Notes: a model not told the origin generated them from the sequence alone. 64,000 nt of DNA from CAYFYS01 sp965202905 (GCA_965202905.1 OZ241868.1:2852001-2916000); one strand, 5' to 3'. Shown: positions 49,301-59,527, counted from the first letter of the stretch. Translations and numbers: made by a program.

Positions 49301-50221
49301 TCAGGCCCCGAGCTTGTGCCTGGCGAGAAATCCGTCCATCGCGGCCAGGCATTCGGCGGGCTTTTCGAGTTGCAGCATGTGGCCGGTGCCCTCGATCGCG
49401 ACGTAGTCGTAGCCGCCTTCCTCGGCCATCGCCTTGTTGGCCGTCGCCGTCGGCGACGGTCGTTCGATGTCCGGGTCGCCGCCGATCAGCAGCACCGGCC
49501 CGCCGAAATCGGCCGCCTTGGGCCACAGATTCATCGGGATGTTGGCGATGTAGGTCGCCGCTTCCAGGGCGCCGGGGTGGACCAGCGCCCAATCGCCCGC
49601 GTCGACGTCGCGGCGCAGGACCGCCCGGGCCATGAGCGCATGAGCGCCGGCCACCCAGTTCGCGTGTGCGCGGCCCCCGGCGTATTCGGCGGCGAGTTCG
49701 GCGGGATCCGCGAATCGGCACCGCCGCGCCGCCGCCCATTCGGCCAGACGGCGCTCGAAGCGAACCATCATGTCGTAGAGCCGGTGCCCCTCCGGCGGGA
49801 TGTCGGGCGGGTCGAACAGCACCAGCCCGTCCCAGCGCCAGGCGCCGTCGATCGCATCGCGCATTGCCGCGCGGCCGGCCATGGAATGGAACGCGCCGAC
49901 CGACCGCCTGGCGCCCAGCCGTTCGGCCACGCCGTAGTGGATCGAGGCCATGTCGCCGGCCATGTGGGGATAGTCGTGGTTGGGTCCCGCTCGCGGCGTG
50001 TTGCGGCCGTGGTTTCGCATGTCGAAGACGATGACCTCGTGGCGGGCGCACAGCGGCAGCCAGAACGGCAGATAGCCGTCGATCGCGAACCCGTTGCCGT
50101 GGCTGACGAAGATCCGCAGCGGCGCGGACGCGACGCCGTAGCGCCGGATGAGGACCCGCGCCCCGTCGCTCATCGTCAGGTCGAAGGTTTCCAGCGGTTC
50201 GGGAACCGTCAAATCGCGCAC
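49301..50221 (-). CDS. alpha/beta hydrolase
   Basis: 306 residues. Oxyanion loop FVSHGNGFAIDGYL, nucleophile region GAFHSMAGRAAM (Ser in HSMAG), acid in LIGGDPDIERP and His in GTGHMLQLEKP. Likely cytoplasmic esterase or C-C hydrolase. First gene of the leftward block with the monooxygenase-like gene 45 bases downstream. Confidence 0.85.
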   Translation of the reverse strand: MRDLTVPEPLETFDLTMSDGARVLIRRYGVASAPLRIFVSHGNGFAIDGYLPFWLPLCARHEVIVFDMRNHGRNTPRAGPNHDYPHMAGDMASIHYGVAERLGARRSVGAFHSMAGRAAMRDAIDGAWRWDGLVLFDPPDIPPEGHRLYDMMVRFERRLAEWAAARRCRFADPAELAAEYAGGRAHANWVAGAHALMARAVLRRDVDAGDWALVHPGALEAATYIANIPMNLWPKAADFGGPVLLIGGDPDIERPSPTATANKAMAEEGGYDYVAIEGTGHMLQLEKPAECLAAMDGFLARHKLGA

Positions 50222-50269
50222 GCCCCAGCCTCCCCGGCTCAGTCTCCCCAGCCCGGCCTTCCGGGCGGT

Positions 50270-50956
50270 TCAGCCCGGCGGCGCGGTGGCCGGTTTCAGC
50301 ACTTCGATTTCCGCCGGCGGCAGTCCAGGCGCGAAGTGTTGGACCGACCTCCAGACGAACCCCGATTGCGCGTCCGCCCAGTATGTGTTGACGAACCCCC
50401 AGTCCAGCCCCCTGGCGATGTTGGTCTCGGTTATGCGCACCGTGTCGAACTTCAGCCCGGCGATCTCGATCGATTCACGCCCGGCAACCCGGAAGACCGA
50501 GTCGATCAGAACCCCCACGCGGTCCTCCGGCTGCAGATCGACGCCGCGCGTCAGCCGATATCCGTCGGCGATCTCGTGCAGCGCGCCCTGGCGCACCGGG
50601 TCGGGGGCGTAGACCGTGGTGGTCGTCAGATTCGCCGAGAAGCCCGCGGTCTTCACCAGCCGTCCGCCATTGGTGACCAGCGCGGCGCGGTCGGTCGACA
50701 GCCAGTGCAGGTTGCGCTGGTCGTAGCGGCTCAGAACCACCAGCGCGCGCGGTTGGCGGCCAATCTTTACTGCCAGGGACGCGTACGGTATCTTGTCGAT
50801 CCGCTCACGCGTCAGCCAGTCTTCCGAGCCCGCCGGAAACAGGATATCCTGCCCCGAACCGGCGACGAGCTCCAGCACAGGCGAGCTGGAGCATCCGAAA
50901 CCGGCGGCGGCGACAAGGGTTACAAGCAGGTGGCGGCGAATTTGCGACTGAATCAC
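50270..50956 (-). CDS. YjbF/GfcB-family lipoprotein (exopolysaccharide region)
   Basis: 228 residues from GTG. Lipoprotein signal HLLVTLVAAAGFGC gives a lipidated Cys22. The mature part (KIPYASLAVKIGRQPRALVV, DYRLT-like strands, FVNTYWADAQSGFVWRSVQH) matches the YjbF/GfcB group encoded with group 4 capsule or yjb exopolysaccharide genes. Outer-membrane-anchored; exact role in export unknown. Divergent from the export gene. Confidence 0.8.
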   Translation of the reverse strand: MIQSQIRRHLLVTLVAAAGFGCSSSPVLELVAGSGQDILFPAGSEDWLTRERIDKIPYASLAVKIGRQPRALVVLSRYDQRNLHWLSTDRAALVTNGGRLVKTAGFSANLTTTTVYAPDPVRQGALHEIADGYRLTRGVDLQPEDRVGVLIDSVFRVAGRESIEIAGLKFDTVRITETNIARGLDWGFVNTYWADAQSGFVWRSVQHFAPGLPPAEIEVLKPATAPPG

Positions 50957-53905
50957 GTATCGGGTCTTTTCACTGTCCTGAGCAGGGCGTCGTCGCCGAC
51001 GAATGCCGGCGCGCGTCTCTGCGCGTCGGCGCGGGCGGCATTATTGGCGCTGATCGGAACCCTGTCGATAGCGGCCTTCGCGACCGGCGCCGGCGCACAG
51101 CAAACCCCGCAGCTGACTCCGGGCGACCTTGGCCGGCTGTTGCAACTCGCCGATCCGGCGCTGCTGGGCCAAAGCGGGTCGGAAGTGAACTTCGACGAGC
51201 CCGAGGACGACGAGTCCGGGGAGGTGGAAGACGATGACGAGAGCGCTGGGCGCACGCCGGGCGCATCGCCGATCTCGGCGCTGGAGCGCGATTTCTCGGC
51301 CCGCGCGAACGAGTTCCTTCGTCAGTACGGCTACGACGTTTTCCGGCGCCGCACGCAGCAGCCGCGGCAGACCACGGGCGCACTCTACGACTCCTACCAG
51401 CTCGGCGTCGGAGATCAGGTCGTCGTCACGCTCCAGGGCAAGGAATGGCGCAATATCCGCACCCGGATCGACCGGAGCGGCCGGCTCATCCTTCCCCAGA
51501 TAGCGCCGATCGACGCGGCCGGACGCACGCTGGGAGACGTGCGCGCGGCCATCCGCACCAACGTCAAGCGCACGATGCTGGGCACCGAAGTCTATGTTTC
51601 CGTCGGACGGGTGCGGACCGTTGATGTGACGGTGATCGGCGAGGTCAATAGCCCCGGGCTGTATCACCTGCCCGGCCTATCCTCTCTGGTCCACGCGCTG
51701 ATCCGCGCCAGAGGTCCCAACAAGAACGCCAGCTTGCGGCGGATTCGCGTCACTCGCGGAGACCGTATCCAAACGGTCGACCTCTACGATCTGTTCCTCC
51801 AAGGCAGGATCGGCCAGGACATCACGCTGCGCGAGGGAGACCGGATCTTCGTGCCCACGATCGGGACGACGGTCGCCCTGGCGGGCCATGTGAAGCGCCC
51901 GGGGATTTATGAGCTTCCCGCCGGCCCGCCGCCGCTGGTGCGCGACATCATCCGCTATGCCGGGGGGCCCGTGCGGCCGCGCGGCAACCGGTATATCCGC
52001 ATCTCGGTCGCCGAAGACGGTCGGGAGACCGTGCGCGAGCATCGCCGGCTGGCGTCCTTGCGCGCGAGCGACGGCGATGTGCTGATCGTCCGTCCCGGTG
52101 CGAACATTCAGATCGGCGGCGTCACCCTCGAAGGCGAGGTCCGGGTCCCCGGACGGCGCTCGCTGGGGGCGGCGCGTTCGGTCCGCCAGCTCATCCGCGA
52201 CGTCAAGACGCTGGGCAAGGATGCGTATCTGCCTTTCGCCGTGATCCGCCGGCTCGACGAGGGCACGCAATCGCCGATCTATCTGCCGGTGAACCTGTTG
52301 AGAATCCTGACCGGCCGCGGCGACATGGCCTTGCAATCGGCCGATTCCGTGATCGTCTTCCATCGTGAGGATGTCGAATTTCTACGCTCGGCCGACGTAC
52401 AGGCCATCCTGACGCGAATGCTGCCGCCCAGCGTGGTGTTGGCCAGCCCGACCGGGAGAAGGAGACTAACGCCTGGAGGCGCGCGCGACGATGCGACCGG
52501 GCGGAACGGCCGGCGCCGGTCCGAGCGAGCGTTGCGGTTCGAAGAGGCCGCACCGGGCTTCATCCCGCAATTGCCCGCAGCCGAGACCCTGGCGGAGTCG
52601 CGCGCGGCGATGGCCTCGCGTCCCCGGTCCGTCAACGGCAATGGCGGTGACGAGGGCGCGGGCGCCCGCAGGCCGGGGCTGGTGCGCAAGGACGCGGACG
52701 AGACGCTGGTTCGGACCGAATACGCCTGCGGCGGGCTCCGGGCGCTGTCTTCGCTGATCGAGGCCGGAAACGCGGAGCGCTTCGCCAACGCGCGCCGGGC
52801 GCTGCTGACCCAGCGCCGGGAGAGCGTGATCAACGTCATAGGGTGTCCGGCGATCTACGACCGCCACCCCGACCTCCTGGCTTTCGTCCTGGACTATGTG
52901 GTGGCGATCGACGGCGAAGTTCTGGTTCCCGGGGTCTACCCGGTCGCCAGCGAGACCGCGGTTCAGACGATCGTCCGAATCGCCGGCGGGCCGACCCGCG
53001 AGGCCGACCTGTCCAAGGTCGAGATCTCCCGCGTCCAGGTCTCCGGCGCCAAGGATGCGGCCGACTACCGGCGCGCCATCCACAACATCAGCCGCCGCCC
53101 GGACGGCGCCAAAGGGGCGATCGCCATGATCGGTCCGGGCGATTCGGTGCGCATAAGCCGGATCTTCACCGAGCGCGAGGAAGGGCCTGTCCTGCTCAGC
53201 GGCGAGTTTCGCCGGCCCGGACTCTATCGTATCCGGCGCGGCGAACGGCTATCGCAGATTTTCGCCCGTGCGGGCGGGCTGACCGAGCAGGCCTACCCCT
53301 TCGGCGCGGTGTTTCTGCGCGAGTCCGCGCGGCGCGCCCAGAGGGCGGCCTTCGAGCGCCAGGCCCTGCGGCTGGAGGCCAAGCTCGCCGTGCTGGCAGG
53401 CAAGGCCGAGCCCGCCGCGATCGCCGCCGGCGACGCCCTGATCAGGCGGCTGCTGGATACCCAGCCGATCGGCCGCATGGTGATCCAGGCCGACCCGACG
53501 GTGTTCGAGGTCCGGCCGGAACAGGACATCACCATGGAGCCGGGCGATCGCTTGATCATGCCGAGGCGGCCGGCCAGCGTCCACGTCAGCGGCGCGGTGC
53601 TGAACCCGGGCTCGATGCAATTCGAACCCGAGCTCGCCCCGAAGGACTATATCGGGCTCGCCGGCGGCTTCGACGAGAGCGCCGACGAGGACCGGGTCTT
53701 CGTCATACTGCCCGACGGCAAGGCCAAGGGGCTTCGGGTCTCGTACTGGAACTACGACGACGCGGTCAACATCCCGCCGGGCAGTACGATCGTCGTGCCG
53801 CGCGATCCCAGCCCCTTCGAGCTGGGCGTCTTCCTGCGCGAGGCCACCGACATCATCAGCAAGATCGCCATCACCGCCGCGGCGCTGGTGTCCATCGCCA
53901 ACTGA
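50930..53905 (+). CDS. Wza/GfcE-like polysaccharide export protein with repeated SLBB domains
   Basis: 991 residues from GTG 50930; TTG starts at 50942 and 51044 are alternatives and the true start is uncertain because it overlaps the divergent lipoprotein start. Signal peptide ends in ATGAGAQQ. Poly-export domain: DSYQLGVGDQVVVTLQGKEW and IGEVNSPGLYHLP. Several SLBB/SOSS repeats follow (AGHVKRPGIYELP, EGEVRVPGRRSLG, SGEFRRPGLYRIR, SGAVLNPGSMQFE). A C-terminal helix (LREATDIISKIAITAAALVS) could span the outer membrane as in Wza. Confidence 0.85.
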   Translation: MAANLRLNHVSGLFTVLSRASSPTNAGARLCASARAALLALIGTLSIAAFATGAGAQQTPQLTPGDLGRLLQLADPALLGQSGSEVNFDEPEDDESGEVEDDDESAGRTPGASPISALERDFSARANEFLRQYGYDVFRRRTQQPRQTTGALYDSYQLGVGDQVVVTLQGKEWRNIRTRIDRSGRLILPQIAPIDAAGRTLGDVRAAIRTNVKRTMLGTEVYVSVGRVRTVDVTVIGEVNSPGLYHLPGLSSLVHALIRARGPNKNASLRRIRVTRGDRIQTVDLYDLFLQGRIGQDITLREGDRIFVPTIGTTVALAGHVKRPGIYELPAGPPPLVRDIIRYAGGPVRPRGNRYIRISVAEDGRETVREHRRLASLRASDGDVLIVRPGANIQIGGVTLEGEVRVPGRRSLGAARSVRQLIRDVKTLGKDAYLPFAVIRRLDEGTQSPIYLPVNLLRILTGRGDMALQSADSVIVFHREDVEFLRSADVQAILTRMLPPSVVLASPTGRRRLTPGGARDDATGRNGRRRSERALRFEEAAPGFIPQLPAAETLAESRAAMASRPRSVNGNGGDEGAGARRPGLVRKDADETLVRTEYACGGLRALSSLIEAGNAERFANARRALLTQRRESVINVIGCPAIYDRHPDLLAFVLDYVVAIDGEVLVPGVYPVASETAVQTIVRIAGGPTREADLSKVEISRVQVSGAKDAADYRRAIHNISRRPDGAKGAIAMIGPGDSVRISRIFTEREEGPVLLSGEFRRPGLYRIRRGERLSQIFARAGGLTEQAYPFGAVFLRESARRAQRAAFERQALRLEAKLAVLAGKAEPAAIAAGDALIRRLLDTQPIGRMVIQADPTVFEVRPEQDITMEPGDRLIMPRRPASVHVSGAVLNPGSMQFEPELAPKDYIGLAGGFDESADEDRVFVILPDGKAKGLRVSYWNYDDAVNIPPGSTIVVPRDPSPFELGVFLREATDIISKIAITAAALVSIAN

Positions 53906-53989
53906 GCAGGCGTTCTCGCGGGGGCTCCCTTCGGAGATCGCCCGGTCTTCGTCGAGACCGTCCGGTCGCGGAAAGCGGCGCGACAGCGC

Positions 53990-54632
53990 GCCGACATCCT
54001 GAACCGATGGCGGCAGACGCGCGACGCCCGTCCAGGGGGCAGAAACCGACCGCACCCGGAGAGATCGTCCGGATCGACGCTCTCTCCATCTCCCCGGGAC
54101 CCGGCCGGCCTCCCGCCAGGCAGTTCGCCGTCTGCGATCCCGTCGCCAGGCGGCGCTGCGCTCAAAGCCTGCCGCCGCGCAACCGCCAACAGCTTTCTCG
54201 CCAGGCTCCACGCCGACATGCCCTTCCCGATCCAGGCCATACAGCCAAGTCATACGGATCGGCACGGATCGACGACGGCTCCGAGTTCAAGGCCGGCTTC
54301 GAGACCGAATGCCGCCGCGGCGTCGACCTCCGGGAACTGCCGCCGCGCTCGCCCGAACTCAACGGCGAACTCGACGGCGCCGCCGAGCGCGGCGGCAGTC
54401 GTGGCGCTACGAGTTCTACGCCGCGCGAATTCTACGCCGCCTGGGGAGCTCGGCGCCGGCAATCTGAAGGCCCTCAACCGAGGGATCAACGCCTTCGCCG
54501 ATGAGGTCGACGCCTTCAGCCCCCACCAAGCCCTTGGAGGATGGCCCCCAAGGCGTATATCGACCGACGAACGGCCGAACAGATCCAAACGGCTCATATG
54601 TCCTGAACCGGGACACGCCTTGACAATGGCCG
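53990..54632 (+). pseudogene. decayed integrase-core transposase (copy 2)
   Basis: Across frames it reads GEIVRIDALSISPGPGRPPA, LKACRRATANSFLARLHADM, PFPIQAIQ, DDGSEFKAGFETECRR, RELPPRSPELNG and finally NAFADEVDAFSPHQALGG. This is the order of an IS481-like DDE transposase with several frameshifts. Homologous to the shorter copy at 27531-27741. It fills the gap after the export gene; 53906-53989 shows nothing else. Confidence 0.75.
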
Positions 54633-54684
54633 ACAGCCATCGTTACAGTCGCCGTATCGTAAGCTATCAGAAACGGAGTTCGAT

Positions 54685-55079
54685 ATGGTCAGGTGGCTAC
54701 TTGTCTCGGCATGCGTCGCATCCCTCGCACTGGCGCCCGCGATCGGCTTGGCGCAAGGGGTTTCGGGGGCGGTGGGAGCTCAGACGGGCGGCGGCGGCGC
54801 AGCGGGTGGCGGCGGCGCGGCGGCCGGTGGCGGTGCGGCGGTGGCGGTGGCGGTGCGGCGGCGGCCGGTGGCGCAGCGGCCGGTGGCGCAGCGGCTGGCG
54901 GCGCTGCGGCCGGAGGCGCAGCGGCCGCTGGTGCGGCCGGTGCGGCCGGCGCTGCGGCGGCTGGGATCGGTGCGGTGTCCGCCACGACGTTGGCGGTTGG
55001 CGCAGTGGCGGCGGCCGGCGTTGCTGCCGGTGTTGCCGTCGGTGTTTCGGACGGAAGCAGCCCATCTGGCACCCGGTAG
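54685..55079 (+). pseudogene. small secreted Gly/Ala-rich protein gene, frameshifted in a GGC repeat
   Basis: ATG 54685 gives a signal peptide (MVRWLLVSACVASLALAPAI, then GLAQG) and a Gly/Ala stretch. Near 54845-54870, in a run of GCGGTGGC units, the frame shifts; the next frame continues GGAAAGGAAAGGAAAAGAAG to GIGAVSATTLAVGAVAAAGV and AAGVAVGVSDGSSPSGTR, then TAG. Such small Ala/Gly proteins with a late hydrophobic segment occur beside exopolysaccharide export genes. Could be a real frameshift, a slippage-controlled gene or a sequencing error in a GC repeat. Confidence 0.6.
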
Positions 55080-55147
55080 ACGAATTCGCCGCCGTCGTCG
55101 CGGCTGCGGCAGTCGTTTCGCTGGCAGCCGGGGGCGCGAAGGAGCCA

Positions 55148-55186
55148 CTCACGGGCGCTGCTGCGTTCCGCAACAGCGCCCGTGAG
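55148..55186 (+). terminator. 17-bp hairpin after the small secreted gene
   Basis: CTCACGGGCGCTGCTGC pairs with GCAACAGCGCCCGTGAG (one mismatch) around a GTTCC loop. No T-tract follows, so strength as an intrinsic terminator is uncertain. The rest of 55080-55486 shows no gene. Confidence 0.45.
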
Positions 55187-55486
55187 CCAGAGTGCCGGTG
55201 CGGTCGCCAGCCGCGTGTCTGGAGCCGCCCGGCAGACGCCCCGCATCCGCGGTCGCCGCCGTTCGAATGCGGCCCGCTCTCGCATCCTGGCGACGAAAAC
55301 TGCCTTCATGACGGCATGCGGGTTTCAGGGGCTTATGGCCCCCGGCTGTTGATCGGCCGTGACTTGGAACGCTTCGCCTTTCCGCGCACGAACGGTAGCG
55401 ACCGGATCTACGGCGGCCTGCGTCGAGCCCCTGCGAGCCAGGGCGAGCAAATGGTCTGAGCCAAGGCGGTTGAGTAAGGGGGGAGA

Positions 55487-56512
55487 GTGTCGGAAGCGGA
55501 ACTTCTGGTGTCTGCCGCGTTGGCGGTCGTCGTCTGTGTGAACGCCAAGCTGATCGCAGCGCCTATCGGTCTCCTCGATCTCCCCGACGGCGTCCGAAAA
55601 CAGCATCGCGGCAGCATTCCGATGCTGGGCGGGCTCGCGATACTGCCCGGGCTGGTCTGGTCGTTGCTCGCTGCCGAGGCCGGCGTCATCGTCGCCATCG
55701 CGCTGTTTTACTTCAGCCTCGGTCTCCTCGACGACTTGTTCAAGCTTTCGGCATGGTCCCGGCTGCTCGTCGGCGTGCTTGCAGTCGTATTCATGCTGAA
55801 CCAATCAAGTCAGATGGTCGTCGACACGTTGTCCTTTTCGTTTGATGCTGATGTATCGCTCGGCATCCTGGCGATTCCCTTCACCTGTCTGTGCATCGTG
55901 GGATTCGTCAACGCGATAAACATGGTCGATGGAACCAACGGGCTGCTGGTCGGGTTGTCGGCGCTGTGGGCGGGCTTCCTGTTGCCGCACACGATCCCGT
56001 ATCCGAACCTGTCGTTCCTGGGGCTGTTCGCCGCGCTGATCGTGACCCTGGCCTTCAACTTCAGGGGCAAGATCTTCCTTGGCGATTCGGGGGCCTGCAT
56101 GCTTGGCGCGGCGATCGCCGCGGCGGCGATCTGGGTCTACAAAATGTCGCCCAACTGGACGGCCGACGGCGTGGCGGTCATGTTCATCGTCCCGGTGGTC
56201 GATTGCCTGCGCGTGATGTGCTCACGGATCATGGCCGGCCGTTCGCCGATGTACGGCGACCGCAACCACCTGCACCAGCTTCTGGCAATGCGGTGGCCCA
56301 AGGGGGTGCTCCCGATCTACTGGAGCCTGGTAGGCGTGCCGAACGTGCTGGCCATCTGGTTGCCCGACTTGACGCCTGTCTGGCTCGTCCTGTGCGTGCT
56401 GGTCTATGGCGGGTTGATCGTTCACATCAAGCACGCTGCGGGCGTTTTCGCCCTGTCGCCGACGAACCGGCCCCCGTCGGTTGTCCGCCGGAACGAAGAC
56501 GAGCCGGCATGA
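55487..56512 (+). CDS. WecA/MraY-like undecaprenyl-phosphate sugar-1-phosphate transferase
   Basis: 341 residues from GTG with GGGGGGAG just upstream. About ten membrane helices. Signatures of the WecA family: LLDLPDGVRKQHRGSIPMLG, LGLLDDLFKLSAWSR (Asp-Asp), NAINMVDGTNGLLVG and FLGDSGACMLG, with the cytoplasmic GDRNHLHQLL near the end. Starts lipid-linked assembly of a polysaccharide at the inner membrane. Sugar specificity cannot be read. Confidence 0.9.
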   Translation: MSEAELLVSAALAVVVCVNAKLIAAPIGLLDLPDGVRKQHRGSIPMLGGLAILPGLVWSLLAAEAGVIVAIALFYFSLGLLDDLFKLSAWSRLLVGVLAVVFMLNQSSQMVVDTLSFSFDADVSLGILAIPFTCLCIVGFVNAINMVDGTNGLLVGLSALWAGFLLPHTIPYPNLSFLGLFAALIVTLAFNFRGKIFLGDSGACMLGAAIAAAAIWVYKMSPNWTADGVAVMFIVPVVDCLRVMCSRIMAGRSPMYGDRNHLHQLLAMRWPKGVLPIYWSLVGVPNVLAIWLPDLTPVWLVLCVLVYGGLIVHIKHAAGVFALSPTNRPPSVVRRNEDEPA

Positions 56513-56961
56513 CCGGCCGATTCGGGCTGCTGAGCGTCCCGCTGACGGTCGGGCGGGCGTCGTTCGTCAAACCGCGCGGCGACGATGTTCCGGCGCATCG
56601 CGGCGATCACGACCAACTCCGGCGTTCGGCGTCGACATCGGATCGAGCCGGTCTCCGTACCGGTTCGGAGATTGTGGGGTCGGCCAGGCCTCGGCGGCTA
56701 AAAACCCAAGCCAGATCTGGACTTTCGGCATAGCCAATGCAGAATACCGGCCGGGGTGGATCGGCCCCGCGGGCCGATGTTCCACAGTCCCTGACAATGT
56801 TGCCTGGTTGTACCGTTGACAAGACACGATGGCGCGTGCCACGCGGATGACCGGGGAACCCGCGACCGCGCATATGGCCACTCTCATTCAGACGCAGCGA
56901 CCGTGTTCCGGGCGGATGCCGGCATGGCGGATTTTTCCGAGCATCGTCGTCAAGGCGCTAA
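56513..56961. other. intergenic region before the YjbH-like gene
   Basis: About 450 bases with no convincing gene. A TTGACA at 56815 is a possible -35 box, but no good -10 hexamer at 17 bases was found. Lower coding character than its neighbours. Confidence 0.4.
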
Positions 56962-59511
56962 ATGAAGACGCTGGCGGCGGTGCTGGGCGGCGCGCTTGCG
57001 CTTGTCGTCAACCAAGGCGTCCTTGCCGCCGAGGATCCGCTTCGCTGGTCCTATAACGATTACGGCGGAATCGGCCTCCTTCAGACCCGCACGGCGCGGA
57101 TGGCCGATGACGGCCGCCTGGCGATCGGATACGCCCGTTTCGCGCCGCACCAGAACTTCTATCTCACGTTTCAGGCCTTGCCGTGGCTTGAGACCACCTT
57201 TCGCTACGACATATTCGAGCGGGAGCGCAGCGGCAACGATCTGTTCGACCGCAGCTTCGATACCAAAATCCGCTTGTTCAAGGAAACGCGATATTTCCCC
57301 GATTTCGCCGTGGGCCTCCAGGATATTCTGGGAACCGGCGTCTCGGCCGGCGAATACATCGTCGCAAGCAAGCGGTTCTACGACTTCGACTTCACCTTGG
57401 GGCTGGGGTGGGGCCGGTTCGGCTCGCAGGCCGATCTGCGCAACCCGCTTTCGATATTTTCCAGCAGGTTCGACACCAGGAGCGCGGAGACGGGCGAGGG
57501 CGGGCGCGTGCGTTTCGGCGACTTTTTCCGCGGTCGGGATGTCGCGCTGTTCGGCGGCGTCGAATACATCACGCCGGTCGACGGCCTGCGGCTCAAGCTC
57601 GAATTCACCGGCGACGCCTATGTCGGGGAGGAAGCCGCCGCGCCGGATTTCGACCAGAAGACCCGCCTGAATTTCGGCGTCGAGTACCGCCCGTTCCCCT
57701 GGATCAGCCTGGCGGCCGCCTATGAGCAGGGCGACGTGTTCATGCTGCGCGCCACCGTCTCGGTCAACGCCAAGGACCCGATCCCCCTGCCGAAGCGGAA
57801 GGAGGTCCTGCCGGCGATCCCGCGCGCGCTGGCGGCCAAACGCCTGGCGAAGGCGCAGGCCGCGACGGAGAAGGCCACGACGGAGAAGGCGCAGGCCGAG
57901 ACCGATAAGCCCGTCGCGCCGTCCAAGCCCACCGCGCCGTCGTCGTTTTTCGAGTCATTGACATCGGCCCGACTCGATGTTGCGGAAATCCTCCACAACG
58001 ACGCCGGGATGGAAATCCTGCTGGCTCCGGACGGCTCGCCCGGGCAGCTTCCGCATGCGCGCCGCACGGTCGCACGGGCGGCGGCGCGCACCGACCGTCC
58101 CACGAATTCGATTCGGGTTGTCTTGGCGTCCGATGCGTCCGGCGCCGTGTCGGATCGGCCGGCCGAACGAACGGTCCCGCCGCCTCGTGCAAAGCCGGCA
58201 ACGCCGCGCAGGGCAAGCGCGCCGCTCGCCGCGGCCGGGCCGGCGCCCCAACCTACGCCCCAGTCGACGCCCCAGCCGACGCCCCAGCCGACGCAGAGTG
58301 AACAGGCGGTTTTGACCGCGCTCCTGCGCAAGGACTTGAAGGCGGCCGGTCTCGACCTCTACGCGCTGAAGCTCGATCCTCTCGCGGTCGAGGTCTATTT
58401 CGAGAACACGCGCTATCGCAACCCGGCGCTCGCGATCGGCCGCGGCGCCCGGATCATCGCCAACGCGCTGCCGCGCTCGATCGAGCTGATCACGATCGTG
58501 CTGTGGGACCGGGGTCTCGAGACCGCCCGCCTGTCGCTCCTGCGCAAAGACCTGGAGAACGCGCTGGCGAGCAAGGGCAGCCCGCAGGAAATCTGGGCAA
58601 ACCTGCGGACCGCAGCGCGGACGGGCGCGGTAGCCCGGGACGCGAGCGCCGCGGACGGCGTCTATCCCGCCTTCACATGGTCCGTCGGCCCGGCTCTCCG
58701 CCAGGGTCTTTTCGACCCCGATGCTCCGTATCTCTACCAGATCTGGGCCAAGACGAACGCGTCGGTTCGCCTCGCCCGCGGTCTGGATGTTTCCGGCACG
58801 CTGGGGGTCAGCATCGTCGACAATTTCGAGCGCTCGACCCGGCGATCCGACAGCGCGCTGCCGCATGTGCGCAGCGACGTCACCCGCTACATCCAGGAGG
58901 GCCGAAGGGGGATCACCAGGCTGCAGGCGAACTACATGTGGAACGCCGCGCCCGATGTCTTCGCTCGCGTGACCGGCGGCTACCTCGAGGAAATGTTCGG
59001 CGGCGTGAGCGGGGAGATCCTCTATCGCCCGAGGAAACGGCGCTGGGCGGTGGGCCTCGACCTCCACCGGGTGCGGCAACGCAAATTCAACCAGCTCTTC
59101 GGCTTCCGCGACTACACGGTTACGACCGGTCACCTGAACGTTCATTACGACATGCCGTTCCACGGCTACCTTGCCAATATCTCGGTCGGCCGATACCTCG
59201 CCCGGGATTGGGGCGCCACCTTCGAGCTCATCCGGCGCTTCAATTCGGGGATCGACATCGGCGGCTTCTTCACCTTGACCGACGTGCCGTTCGAAGAGTT
59301 CGGCGAGGGGAGCTTCGACAAGGGGATCTTCATTTCGATCCCGCTCGACATCTTCTTCACCCGGCATACTAGGCGGCGGGGGAACTATGTGATCCGCCCA
59401 CTGACCCGCGACGGCGGACAGCGCGTCGCCTCGGCGCGGAAACTCTACGAGGCGACCAACGACAGCCGGCTGGACAATATCGCCCGGAACTGGACGAGCA
59501 TCCTGAAGTAA
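56962..59511 (+). CDS. YjbH/GfcD-like outer-membrane exopolysaccharide protein
   Basis: 849 residues from ATG with a signal peptide ending near VLAAEDP. First half: DYGGIGLLQTRTARM, then many amphipathic strands ending in aromatic residues, as in YjbH beta-barrels. A linker (residues about 285-450) is rich in Lys/Ala/Glu and then has a QPTPQSTPQPTPQPTQ repeat. Second half: another barrel-like part (AKTNASVRLARGLDVSGTLG, FRDYTVTTGHLNVHYDMP). Likely two-barrel secretin-like exporter partner of the Wza-like protein. Confidence 0.85.
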   Translation: MKTLAAVLGGALALVVNQGVLAAEDPLRWSYNDYGGIGLLQTRTARMADDGRLAIGYARFAPHQNFYLTFQALPWLETTFRYDIFERERSGNDLFDRSFDTKIRLFKETRYFPDFAVGLQDILGTGVSAGEYIVASKRFYDFDFTLGLGWGRFGSQADLRNPLSIFSSRFDTRSAETGEGGRVRFGDFFRGRDVALFGGVEYITPVDGLRLKLEFTGDAYVGEEAAAPDFDQKTRLNFGVEYRPFPWISLAAAYEQGDVFMLRATVSVNAKDPIPLPKRKEVLPAIPRALAAKRLAKAQAATEKATTEKAQAETDKPVAPSKPTAPSSFFESLTSARLDVAEILHNDAGMEILLAPDGSPGQLPHARRTVARAAARTDRPTNSIRVVLASDASGAVSDRPAERTVPPPRAKPATPRRASAPLAAAGPAPQPTPQSTPQPTPQPTQSEQAVLTALLRKDLKAAGLDLYALKLDPLAVEVYFENTRYRNPALAIGRGARIIANALPRSIELITIVLWDRGLETARLSLLRKDLENALASKGSPQEIWANLRTAARTGAVARDASAADGVYPAFTWSVGPALRQGLFDPDAPYLYQIWAKTNASVRLARGLDVSGTLGVSIVDNFERSTRRSDSALPHVRSDVTRYIQEGRRGITRLQANYMWNAAPDVFARVTGGYLEEMFGGVSGEILYRPRKRRWAVGLDLHRVRQRKFNQLFGFRDYTVTTGHLNVHYDMPFHGYLANISVGRYLARDWGATFELIRRFNSGIDIGGFFTLTDVPFEEFGEGSFDKGIFISIPLDIFFTRHTRRRGNYVIRPLTRDGGQRVASARKLYEATNDSRLDNIARNWTSILK

Positions 59512-59527
59512 CCGCGCGGACCGGCCC

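Noticed and set aside
54689..55309. Minus-strand Ala/Pro-rich open frame
   Set aside because: Antisense of the Gly/Ala repeat of the small secreted gene; no start site or family match.
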